Part shown: positions 40,177 through 46,720 of the stretch, piece by piece
Position numbering within the stretch: the first letter of the stretch is position 1
Layout: every line of letters begins with the position of its first letter
The notes under the pieces: generated by a model
The model's database searches: none
What the model saw: the letters and a program-made list of their open reading frames with translations, nothing else
Told to the model about the DNA's origin: nothing
Made by a program: the position numbers and the translations under genes
Source: an uncultured bacterium
GTDB lineage: Bacteria; Verrucomicrobiota; Lentisphaeria; Victivallales; Victivallaceae
Direction of reading: 5' to 3'
Assembly: GCA_949297015.1 (NCBI GenBank)
Contig: CASFRF010000061.1
Span: 1 to 46,720, forward strand
DNA: 46,720 nt

Positions 40177-41633
40177 TCTTCACCTGTCTGGCCGCGCTCC
40201 CGGAAGCGGGCGGCGAGCCGGTCGATGACGGCGGGATCGAGGGTGTCGACTCCGACCGAATTCATCAGTTGATAGTAGCAGCTCAAATACTCGCCCAGCG
40301 ACACCGTGCGCTGAATGCGCGATTCAGCGGTTTCCACCCGGAGCCGGTCGAGCTCCAGCTGCGAAAGCATGCCGCCGGACTGGAAGCCCGACTCCGCACT
40401 TTTGAGATGCTCTTCAAAAATCCGCAGATTCTGATCGTCGAGCAGGAACCTTCGGCGGACCTCGTCCAGCCGGGCGCGGGCGATCCGGACCTGCGACAAC
40501 ACCCCCACCGCCAGCGCCAGTTGCCGCACCTCCAGTTGATGATGCTCCGAATCCAGCGCCCGATAGTGGGCGATCTGTTGCGGGAGCCGCAACAGATTGA
40601 AGGCGGCGCGGACTCCAAGTTCCAGCCAGCTGGAGTGGTACAGAAACATGTTGCTCGAATTGGTGAAGTCGGCGAAGATCCGGACGTTGGGCAACATCAG
40701 CAGCAGGGTCTTGCGGGCTTCGGTAAGCACCAGGTTGGTCTGCATATCCAGGCTGTAGAGTTCGGGGCGCTCCAGCAACGCGACCTGTTCGAGCTCCTCG
40801 ATCGGGGGCAGCTCCAGCTCCGGCAGTTTTTCCAGCGCACGGGTGTCCAGCCGGAGGTCGTCGGCGGGGGGCAGTCCCAACAGGGTCAGGAGCTCCACCC
40901 GTCCGTCCTCGTAGTTGCGCTGGAAGGCCAGCAGCCGCTGGTGAATCTGGAGGAAGCGCCGATGCTCGTCGAAGAGCCGCAGCGGCGAGACCTGCCGGGT
41001 GCGGCCCAGTTCGGCGATGGTCTGTTCGATTTCGGAGCACTTGTCCAGCAGCTGCTGCGTGGTCTCCACCGCCAGCTGGGCGGCGGCCACCCGGAAGTAG
41101 GCGCGGGCGACTTCCAGGGTCAGGTTCTGTTCGGTCCGGCGCAGCTGTTGCAGACTCATCAGATGACGGTCCTGCGCCTGAGAACTGTTGAAATAGGCCA
41201 GTCCGAAATCGATGACGCTGAAGGCCAGTTCCAGCTTCAGCAGATTGTCGTACTTTTCGGAACTCTGGCTGTAGTTAAAGGTGGCGCCGCCCTGACTTAC
41301 GCTCTGACTGGCCGACGCGGGGCGGTTGCTGCGAATGCTCCAGTCGTTGGTGACCATCAGTTCCGGGAGCATGCCCAGGACTTCGGCGTTGCGCTTTTCC
41401 CGGGTAATCCGCTCCTCGAGCCGGGTTACTTCCAGATCGAGGTTGTTGCGCAGCGCGGTGGCGATGCACTCGGGCAGCGACATCACGGTGCCGGGGGGCA
41501 GCCTCCGGGCCAGAATCTCGGTCATGGCCCGGACCGCCTTCTCCTCGCGCTCGGCGCGATAGGTCTCCATACTGCGGCAGCCGGAGAACAGCAGCAAGGC
41601 GCCGCATCCGACCGCCGCAATCCACTTTTTCAT
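40173..41633 (-). CDS. TolC-like outer membrane channel lipoprotein
   Basis: A 486-residue outer membrane efflux protein. The signal peptide ends LLLFSGC, a lipobox, so the mature protein is lipidated as in OprM-type channels. Two outer membrane efflux domains follow, with repeated helical hairpins: MSLPECIATALRNNLDLEV near residue 50 and LALAVGVLSQVRIARARLDEV in the second half. It would form a trimeric tunnel for efflux or protein export. No membrane fusion protein or inner pump is adjacent. It is 12 bp after the exported protein gene and its stop overlaps the LptF/G start. Confidence 0.88.
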   Translation of the reverse strand: MKKWIAAVGCGALLLFSGCRSMETYRAEREEKAVRAMTEILARRLPPGTVMSLPECIATALRNNLDLEVTRLEERITREKRNAEVLGMLPELMVTNDWSIRSNRPASASQSVSQGGATFNYSQSSEKYDNLLKLELAFSVIDFGLAYFNSSQAQDRHLMSLQQLRRTEQNLTLEVARAYFRVAAAQLAVETTQQLLDKCSEIEQTIAELGRTRQVSPLRLFDEHRRFLQIHQRLLAFQRNYEDGRVELLTLLGLPPADDLRLDTRALEKLPELELPPIEELEQVALLERPELYSLDMQTNLVLTEARKTLLLMLPNVRIFADFTNSSNMFLYHSSWLELGVRAAFNLLRLPQQIAHYRALDSEHHQLEVRQLALAVGVLSQVRIARARLDEVRRRFLLDDQNLRIFEEHLKSAESGFQSGGMLSQLELDRLRVETAESRIQRTVSLGEYLSCYYQLMNSVGVDTLDPAVIDRLAARFRERGQTGEE

Positions 41634-41645
41634 GCGGCAGGGGCT

Positions 41646-42227
41646 CTAGAGGTCGTCGTCAGCGAGGTCGCAGCCGACGATGCCGACCAGAAAATCGGCG
41701 AATTCCACCGGGTGGAACATGACCGAAACGTTCAGGATAATACCGGCGCGGACTCCGACCGCCCAGAGATCGCTGATCTTTTTGGTGTAGATCTCGGCGT
41801 GGGGATCGATCAGCCAGAAGACGTCGTCGTACATGTCAAATTCCGGGAGCGTGCCGCAGAACGGACGGTAGCGGTCGCAGTCGTAGGTGAAGCTCAGCAG
41901 CGAGGCGTTGCGCGCCTCGTAGGCGCCGACTCCGTACTGCCGGTTCAGCCCCTTGACCACCTCCCAGCTGTCGCCATAGGCGAAACCCGCGCGGCAGAAA
42001 TCGGTGGCCGTGGCCTCCAGCGACCCCTGGGCGCCGAACCCGAGGCTCAGCGAGAAGATGTCCGCAAAATCGAGCGCCCGACTCCCCAGATAGTGCAGCA
42101 CCTTGATTCCGAAGCCGGGCTCCTCCGGCTGCGCTCCGGGTTGCGCCTCCGGCTCACCGGCCTGCGCTCCGAAAGTCATGGCGAACAACAGCAACCCGGC
42201 CCACATCCACGTCGTTTTCTTACTCAT
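41646..42227 (-). CDS. Exported protein of unknown function
   Basis: A 193-residue protein with a signal peptide (MSKKTTWMWAGLLLFAMTFGAQA, probable cleavage after AQA) and a Pro/Glu-rich spacer. The body has HYLGSRALDFADIFSLSLGFGAQGSL and ends acidic with FLVGIVGCDLADDDL. The aromatic/Gly-rich alternating pattern could be a small periplasmic or outer membrane beta structure. It resembles, from memory, a class of short exported proteins common in Verrucomicrobia-like bacteria, but I cannot name a family. ATG 42227 has GGAG 7 nt upstream; an earlier GTG at 42236 is possible. First gene of the envelope operon. Confidence 0.7.
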   Translation of the reverse strand: MSKKTTWMWAGLLLFAMTFGAQAGEPEAQPGAQPEEPGFGIKVLHYLGSRALDFADIFSLSLGFGAQGSLEATATDFCRAGFAYGDSWEVVKGLNRQYGVGAYEARNASLLSFTYDCDRYRPFCGTLPEFDMYDDVFWLIDPHAEIYTKKISDLWAVGVRAGIILNVSVMFHPVEFADFLVGIVGCDLADDDL

Positions 42228-42287
42228 TCGTTCCACTCCGCCGCTTTGGTTTGATCTGATACCGCAAACCGGTACAAACTCAAAAGT

Positions 42288-42316
42288 AATATAATAAGCG
42301 ATCTTTGATTCTGCAA
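42288..42316 (-). promoter_or_regulatory. Predicted promoter of the envelope operon
   Basis: Minus-strand -35 TTGCAG (42311-42316), 17 bp, -10 TATATT (42288-42293). The leader to ATG 42227 is about 55 nt. It should drive the exported protein, TolC-like, LptF/G, AMMECR1-like and COG2509 genes. Confidence 0.6.
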
Positions 42317-42368
42317 ATCCATTCCGGCTGAAACTTTGTTTTTTCTTCCCGGGAACGCCTTATGCCGC

Positions 42369-43814
42369 TCAATCCGTGAAGCTCCGCCGCAGCGGCGTCG
42401 CCGGAATCGCCATCGCTTCGCGGTACTTGGCGACCGTGCGGCGCGCGACCTTCAGCCCCTCCTCCTTCAACAGTTGCGAGAGCTTCTCGTCCGAGAGCGG
42501 CCGGCGCGGATCCTCTTCGGCGATCAACGCCCGGATCCGCTCCATCACCGCCCGGTTGGAGACGCTCTCGCCCCCCTCGGTCTCGTAGCCCGGGGAGAAG
42601 AAGAAGCGAAACTCCAACACCCCCTGCGGGGTGCGCAGATACTTGCCCGCAATCGCCCGGCTGACCGTGGTCTCGTGCACCCCCACCTCGTCGGCCACCT
42701 GACGCATGGTCAGCGGATGCAACCCTTCCACGCCCCGCCGGAAGAAATCCCCCTGGGTCCGGGCGATCACCCCGGCGATCCGCCGCAGCGTGGTCCGGCG
42801 CTGCTCCAGCGCCCGGAGCAGCTCCCGCGCCGCATTGAGCTTCTCGCGCAGGTAGCTCCGCTCCTCGGCGGAGAGGTCATTGCGCTCGAACAGCTCCAGA
42901 TAGCGCTCGGACAGGTGCGGGCGGGGAATCGCCCGCTCATCCTCCTCGACCACAAAGGACCCGTCCGGCGCGGCCGTGATCTCCAGTTCCGGCTGGATGT
43001 AGCTTGCCGTCACCGGCGCCAGGGCGCCGCCGGGAGCCGGATTCAACGACCGGATCCGGCGCAACAGGGCGTCGAGCTCGGTCAGCGACACGCCCAGCTC
43101 GCGGGCCAGCCGGGGCAGCCGATTCTGGGCGACCTCCTCCAGATGGTGCTCGACCAGCTCGTACAACCGCGGATCGGTCTCTCCCCGGCGGCGCAGCTGC
43201 AAAGCCAGACACTCGGCCAGCGACCGGGCCCCCACCCCCGGGGGGTCGAACGACTGGACCAGCTCCACGGCCGCTTCAATTTCCGACATCTCCGCGCCGG
43301 CGGCCATCGCCAAATCGGCGGGGGCGGTGTGCAGATAGCCGTCGTCGCCGAGGCTGTCGATCACCAGCCCGGCCAGTTCCCGTTGCCGGGGGGAGAGCTC
43401 CTGCAGCGCCAGTTCGCCGCTCAGCTGCTGGTGGAGCGTGGGCGCGGTGGTCAACGAATTGAGCAGATAGTCCCGCTTTTCCTGGTCGTACCGGGGGGTG
43501 AATTCGAGATCGCGGTCGTCGCGGGTCAGCACCGGCGACTCCGACGCCCACTCCGCCGCCTCGCCGTAGAGCGCCTCTCCATCCTCGTCGTATCCCCGGG
43601 GCTCTTCGTCGCCGACAAACTCCTCCGGGGGCACCGTCTCCTCGCCGGGGATGGTTTCGACCTCCAGTACCGGATTGGCGGCGATCATCTCCTGCAACTT
43701 TTCCTGCAGCTCCCAAACCGGGGTCTGCAACAGCTCCAGCGCCTGCAATTGCCGATGGCTGAGTGAGAGCTCCTGTCTCAGCTCCTGATTCTGGGTAAGT
43801 TCATTGCCGGGCAT
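42369..43814 (-). CDS. rpoN: RNA polymerase sigma-54 factor
   Basis: A 481-residue sigma factor for promoters of the -24/-12 type that need an enhancer-binding ATPase. Region I has LSHRQLQALELLQTPVWEL, followed by an acidic region II (about 50-110). The core-binding part has LVIDSLGDDGYLHTAPADL and the VELVQSFDPPGVGARSLAECL helix. The DNA-binding part has LTMRQVADEVGVHETTVSRA, and the RpoN box is ARRTVAKYR near residue 465. No sigma-54 activator gene was found in the window. It is transcribed away from the walJ-like operon and ends near the envelope operon promoter. Confidence 0.96.
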   Translation of the reverse strand: MPGNELTQNQELRQELSLSHRQLQALELLQTPVWELQEKLQEMIAANPVLEVETIPGEETVPPEEFVGDEEPRGYDEDGEALYGEAAEWASESPVLTRDDRDLEFTPRYDQEKRDYLLNSLTTAPTLHQQLSGELALQELSPRQRELAGLVIDSLGDDGYLHTAPADLAMAAGAEMSEIEAAVELVQSFDPPGVGARSLAECLALQLRRRGETDPRLYELVEHHLEEVAQNRLPRLARELGVSLTELDALLRRIRSLNPAPGGALAPVTASYIQPELEITAAPDGSFVVEEDERAIPRPHLSERYLELFERNDLSAEERSYLREKLNAARELLRALEQRRTTLRRIAGVIARTQGDFFRRGVEGLHPLTMRQVADEVGVHETTVSRAIAGKYLRTPQGVLEFRFFFSPGYETEGGESVSNRAVMERIRALIAEEDPRRPLSDEKLSQLLKEEGLKVARRTVAKYREAMAIPATPLRRSFTD

Positions 43815-43859
43815 TGGGTCTGGGCGCCTTGACCGATAAAAATTACGATTTTTTCCGTA

Positions 43860-43888
43860 TTGCAGGTTGCTTTTTGGCCTTTTAGAAT
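43860..43888 (+). promoter_or_regulatory. Predicted promoter of the walJ-kinase-mreC operon
   Basis: -35 TTGCAG (43860-43865), 17 bp, -10 TAGAAT (43883-43888), in an AT-rich stretch. The leader is about 58 nt to ATG 43953. Confidence 0.5.
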
Positions 43889-43952
43889 TTAAATTTGAAA
43901 ACGGATTTTTCCAGTCCCATAACGAAAAAAATCAGATTTTTGTCGAATCAGC

Positions 43953-44768
43953 ATGTTTCAACCGGAATTTTTCACCGACGACGTCGCGGTTTCCGCCCTC
44001 GGCAGCGGCTCGGGGGGCAACGCCTTTGTGATCCGCGCCGGCGACGAGGCGCTGCTGATCGACGTCGGCTTCTCCCGGCGCGAAACCCTGACCCGGCTAC
44101 AGCGCGCGGGCGTCGATCCGGCCACGTTGCGGGCGGTGCTGATCACCCATGAACACGAGGATCATGTGCGCGGCTGCCGGGTCTTCTGCGATGCGCTCGA
44201 TTTGCCCGCCTGCCTCGCGGGCAAGACCGCCGAATACCTGCGCACCCGGAACAAACTGCCCCGGCGGGTTCTCGCCTTTGAACCCGGCGGCCGTTTCCGG
44301 CTCGGGCCATTCACGGTGAACTCCTTCGCCGTCCAGCACGACGCGGTGGCGCCGGTCGGATTTCTGATCGAATGCCGGGGGCGCCGGATCGGCGTGGCGA
44401 CCGATCTGGGCATGGTCAACGCGGTGGTGCGCCAATTTCTCCACGACTGCGACGCGCTGATTCTGGAGAGCAACTACGATCTGGAGATGCTGCGCAACTC
44501 CGACCGTCAGCTCTACCTCAAACGCCGGATCATGGGCCGCCACGGCCACCTGGACAACCGCGAAGCGGCCGCGGCACTGGGCGAACTGCTGACCCCCCGG
44601 ACCCGGCTGCTGCTGCTGGCCCATATCAGCAGCGAATGCAACTCCCCCGATCTGGTGCGCGAACTTGTGAGCGCCCGCCTGGCCGAACTCGGCCGCGGCG
44701 ATCTGACCTGCTCGGTGCTGGAGCAGGACCGGGTCTTCCCCTGCTTTGAGCTGGGCGGAGGGTTCTGA
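43953..44768 (+). CDS. MBL-fold metallohydrolase, WalJ/YycJ-like
   Basis: A 271-residue metallo-beta-lactamase-fold protein similar to WalJ (YycJ), a nuclease-like protein tied to coordination of cell division with DNA replication in Firmicutes. It has ALGSGSGGNAFVIRAG, the metal motif LITHEHEDHVRGC near residue 65, AVQHDAVAPVGFLIE, VATDLGMVN, LILESNYDLEML and GRHGHLDNREAA, followed by LLLLAHISSECNSP. All expected metal ligands are present. It starts an operon with the kinase (2 bp gap), mreC and a probable mreD, which supports an envelope or division role. Confidence 0.85.
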   Translation: MFQPEFFTDDVAVSALGSGSGGNAFVIRAGDEALLIDVGFSRRETLTRLQRAGVDPATLRAVLITHEHEDHVRGCRVFCDALDLPACLAGKTAEYLRTRNKLPRRVLAFEPGGRFRLGPFTVNSFAVQHDAVAPVGFLIECRGRRIGVATDLGMVNAVVRQFLHDCDALILESNYDLEMLRNSDRQLYLKRRIMGRHGHLDNREAAAALGELLTPRTRLLLLAHISSECNSPDLVRELVSARLAELGRGDLTCSVLEQDRVFPCFELGGGF

Positions 44769-44770
44769 CC

Positions 44771-45748
44771 ATGCCCGAACCGATCAAGGTCTTCTGCCGT
44801 CACTGTCACGCCAAACTGGACGTGACCGACCTCAAGCCGTTCTCGCTGTTCGACTGCCCGATCTGCGGCGCGCGGCTGCGGGCGCCGCAGCGGTTCGACC
44901 GCTATCTGCTGGAAAAGGTCTGCGGCATCGGCGGCATCTCCAAGGTCTACCGGGCGCTGGATCCGGAGCGGAAACGCCGGGTCGCGGTCAAGATCATCGA
45001 ACCGGAGTTCAACGAGCCGGGCGTGGCCGAGCGGCTGCTGGAGGAGGCGAACATCGTCAGCCGGATCAACAGCCCCGGAATTGTTCCGGTCTACGGCGCG
45101 GGGGTCTTCGAGGATCGGCCCTTTCTGGTCATGCGCTACATGGAGAACAGCAACCTGGAACTCCGGCTCAAACACCAGACCCTCGCCCCGCGCCAGGTGC
45201 TCGGCTGGCTGCTGACCGTGGCCGAGGGACTCAAGGCGGCGCTGGCGCAGTCGATCGTCCACCACGACATCAAACCCGGCAATATCCTGCTGGACCGGGA
45301 CAATCAGGCCTATCTGAGCGATTTCGACCTGGCCGAAATCCAGCTGTCGCGCGATCAGGTCCAGCCCTGTACCGGCTGGGCCAGCCCCGGCTACGTCAGC
45401 CCCGAGCGGCTGATCGACGGCCGCGAAACCTTCAAGGGCGACATCTTCAGCTTCGGCGTCAGCTGCTACGAACTGCTGAGTACGGTCGCCCCCTTCGGCC
45501 ACGAACCGGAGGAGGCGCAGAAACTGCTGGAACGCCGCCGCCATCCCGACTACGCGCCGCTGCACGACATCCAGCCGCTGGTCAGTCTGCGTTTTTCGGA
45601 GCTGGTCGACCGGATGCTGGCCTACGAGCCGGACGACCGCCCCGACTACGATCAGATCCTCGCGGGCATCGTCGAGGAGCTTCGCCCGGAGTTCACCCAG
45701 CCCGACTCTTTCTGGAGCCGGCTGATCAACCGCTTCAAACTCGGCTGA
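44771..45748 (+). CDS. Ser/Thr protein kinase with N-terminal zinc ribbon
   Basis: A 325-residue eukaryotic-like kinase, predicted soluble. A zinc ribbon (Cys9, Cys12, Cys29, Cys32) precedes the kinase domain. The Gly-rich loop is VCGIGGISKVYRA and Lys74 in RVAVKII is the ATP lysine. The catalytic loop is HHDIKPGN with Asp166, so a His replaces the usual Arg before Asp. The metal motif is DFD (184-186) instead of DFG. Later GDIFSFGVSCYELLS is canonical. No transmembrane or sensor domain follows, unlike PknB. All catalytic residues except the DFG Gly are present, so it is probably active, but regulated differently. Between walJ-like and mreC. Confidence 0.9.
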   Translation: MPEPIKVFCRHCHAKLDVTDLKPFSLFDCPICGARLRAPQRFDRYLLEKVCGIGGISKVYRALDPERKRRVAVKIIEPEFNEPGVAERLLEEANIVSRINSPGIVPVYGAGVFEDRPFLVMRYMENSNLELRLKHQTLAPRQVLGWLLTVAEGLKAALAQSIVHHDIKPGNILLDRDNQAYLSDFDLAEIQLSRDQVQPCTGWASPGYVSPERLIDGRETFKGDIFSFGVSCYELLSTVAPFGHEPEEAQKLLERRRHPDYAPLHDIQPLVSLRFSELVDRMLAYEPDDRPDYDQILAGIVEELRPEFTQPDSFWSRLINRFKLG

Positions 45749-45760
45749 CCGGAGCGCGCA

Positions 45761-46636
45761 ATGACCCGGCGACCCCGCACCACCCCCCGCGCCTCCCGCT
45801 ACGGCCACTACGCCTACGGACTGGCGCTGCTGCTGGGACTCCTGCTGACGCTCGCGCTGTGGCGCGAACTCCGCACCGTCGGACACCGCTGGTTCGGAGA
45901 TTTCTTCTACCCCTATCTGCGGGTGGCCCGGTCGGTCTCCGGGACGCTGAGCGACCGGACGCTGCTTTTGAACAGCCGGCTGGAACTGGCCGAACGGGTC
46001 GAATCTCTGGAACGGGAAAATCAGCTGCTGGCGGCCCAGGCCCGCAGCGCCGGAACGCTGCTGGAGGAGAATACCCGGCTCCGGCGGCTGCTGCAACTGC
46101 CCCCCCGCCCCGGCTGGCGGTTCATTCCGGCGGAGATCATTCTGCGCGATCCGGAGTTCTGGGACGAACTGCTGACCGTCGACCGCGGCTCCGACTCGGG
46201 CGTGGAGCCCGGGGCCGCGGTGCTGGCCATCACCGCCGACGGTCGCCCGGTGCTGCTGGGCGTGATCGATCAGGTGGGCAAACACACCTCCACCGTGGTC
46301 ACGGTGTTTCACCCGGAGCTCCGACTCTCGGTCCGGCTGCCCCGGAGCGGCCGGGTCGGCGTGCTCAACGCGCTCGGGCGGCGGCTCGGCTCGCGGGAGC
46401 TCCCGCTGGGCTTTCTTCCCACCCGCGGCGACTACACGGTGGCGGAGCCGGTGGAGACCACCGGGTTTGAGCGGCTGATTCCGGCCGGACTCAAAATCGG
46501 CAACCTCGCCTCCTTCGACGACGTGGACTCGATCTTCGCCAGCACCCCCTACCGGGAGGCCACCGTCACCCCGGAACTGGAGCCCAACACACTCCGCTTC
46601 CTGCTGATCGCGGAACGGGGGGAGGCCGGGCGGTGA
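45761..46636 (+). CDS. mreC: Rod shape-determining protein MreC
   Basis: A 291-residue periplasmic scaffold of the elongasome, which places cell-wall synthases along the cell side. It has one N-terminal membrane helix (about 18-35, GLALLLGLLLTLALW), a coiled-coil (about 70-110, LAERVESLERENQLLAAQ), and the MreC beta-barrel domain with PAEIILRDPEFWDELLTVDRG, followed by VEPGAAVLAITADGRPVLLG and IPAGLKIGNLASF. It starts 12 bp after the kinase and its stop overlaps the next gene as GTGA. MreB is not in the window. Confidence 0.93.
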   Translation: MTRRPRTTPRASRYGHYAYGLALLLGLLLTLALWRELRTVGHRWFGDFFYPYLRVARSVSGTLSDRTLLLNSRLELAERVESLERENQLLAAQARSAGTLLEENTRLRRLLQLPPRPGWRFIPAEIILRDPEFWDELLTVDRGSDSGVEPGAAVLAITADGRPVLLGVIDQVGKHTSTVVTVFHPELRLSVRLPRSGRVGVLNALGRRLGSRELPLGFLPTRGDYTVAEPVETTGFERLIPAGLKIGNLASFDDVDSIFASTPYREATVTPELEPNTLRFLLIAERGEAGR

Positions 46637-46720
46637 CCCCCCGCGCCAGATCCCGCGACGCCTGGTTCCGACTGGGGCTGACCGTGCTGACCTTCAGCGC
46701 GCTGCTGCTGCTGGAACTGC
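46633..46720 (+). CDS. mreD: Probable MreD, N-terminal fragment cut by the window end
   Basis: Starting with GTG that overlaps the mreC stop, the frame gives 29 residues: a short basic leader (TPRARSRDAWFR) followed by a hydrophobic helix (LGLTVLTFSALLLLEL). This is what the start of MreD, a small polytopic partner of MreC, would look like. The call rests mainly on position; the rest lies outside the window. Confidence 0.55.
   Translation, partial: MTPRARSRDAWFRLGLTVLTFSALLLLEL

Overview
The window is a high-GC Gram-negative chromosome segment with about forty genes packed on both strands. It combines an lptF/lptG-type permease and a TolC-like lipoprotein (so an outer membrane), a bacterial V-type ATPase cluster with its DUF2764 companion gene, a eukaryote-like Ser/Thr kinase, sigma-54, endonuclease-type MutL, RecD2, and AraC-controlled sugar oxidoreductase cassettes. 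Together these suggest a PVC-group bacterium, most likely Lentisphaerota (Victivallis-like). That placement is inferred from gene content, not from a search. No tRNA, rRNA, CRISPR array, transposase or prophage gene was seen.

Layout. (1) 1-5.4 kb: sugar use. A GH36-like alpha-galactosidase is followed by a tandem-repeat block, then an AraC regulator whose tail runs into those repeats, divergent from a zinc-less MDR dehydrogenase and a Gfo/Idh/MocA oxidoreductase. (2) 5.4-10.8 kb, minus strand: ketoacyl-ACP synthase, lipA, comEC with a degenerate C-terminal domain, and a GT4 glycosyltransferase form one tight operon. (3) 11-15.9 kb, plus strand: OppD-type ATPase, a membrane-anchored TPR protein, mutL, and a secreted alkaline phosphatase. 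(4) 15.9-18.8 kb: a second AraC-divergent cassette with a sugar isomerase/epimerase-like protein and Gfo/Idh. (5) 18.8-27.8 kb, minus strand: GH2 beta-mannosidase-like enzyme, purM, a TerB-like/AI-2E permease fusion, an esterase lipoprotein, HPr, and a GT-C/TPR membrane protein. (6) 27.9-29.4 kb: a polytopic GT-C-like protein, convergent with recD2.

(7) 29.4-36.7 kb, minus strand: a V-ATPase cluster DUF2764-D-I-K, then trxB, a DUF374 acyltransferase and recD2. Catalytic subunits A and B are absent from their usual place between DUF2764 and D, and subunit I is cut by an in-frame TAA although the frame stays open on both sides. (8) 36.9-42.3 kb, minus strand: an envelope operon with an exported protein, TolC-like lipoprotein, LptF/G permease, AMMECR1-like protein and COG2509 flavoprotein. 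The last gene ends inside a second copy of the dispersed repeat. (9) 42.4-46.7 kb: rpoN on the minus strand, then walJ-like hydrolase, zinc-ribbon kinase, mreC and the start of a probable mreD.

The points most worth follow-up are the repeat family that supplies the C-termini of two unrelated genes, the broken and incomplete V-ATPase cluster, the unusual kinase beside mreC, and a recurring promoter form (TTGCAA or TTGCAG, 16-17 bp, TATATT).
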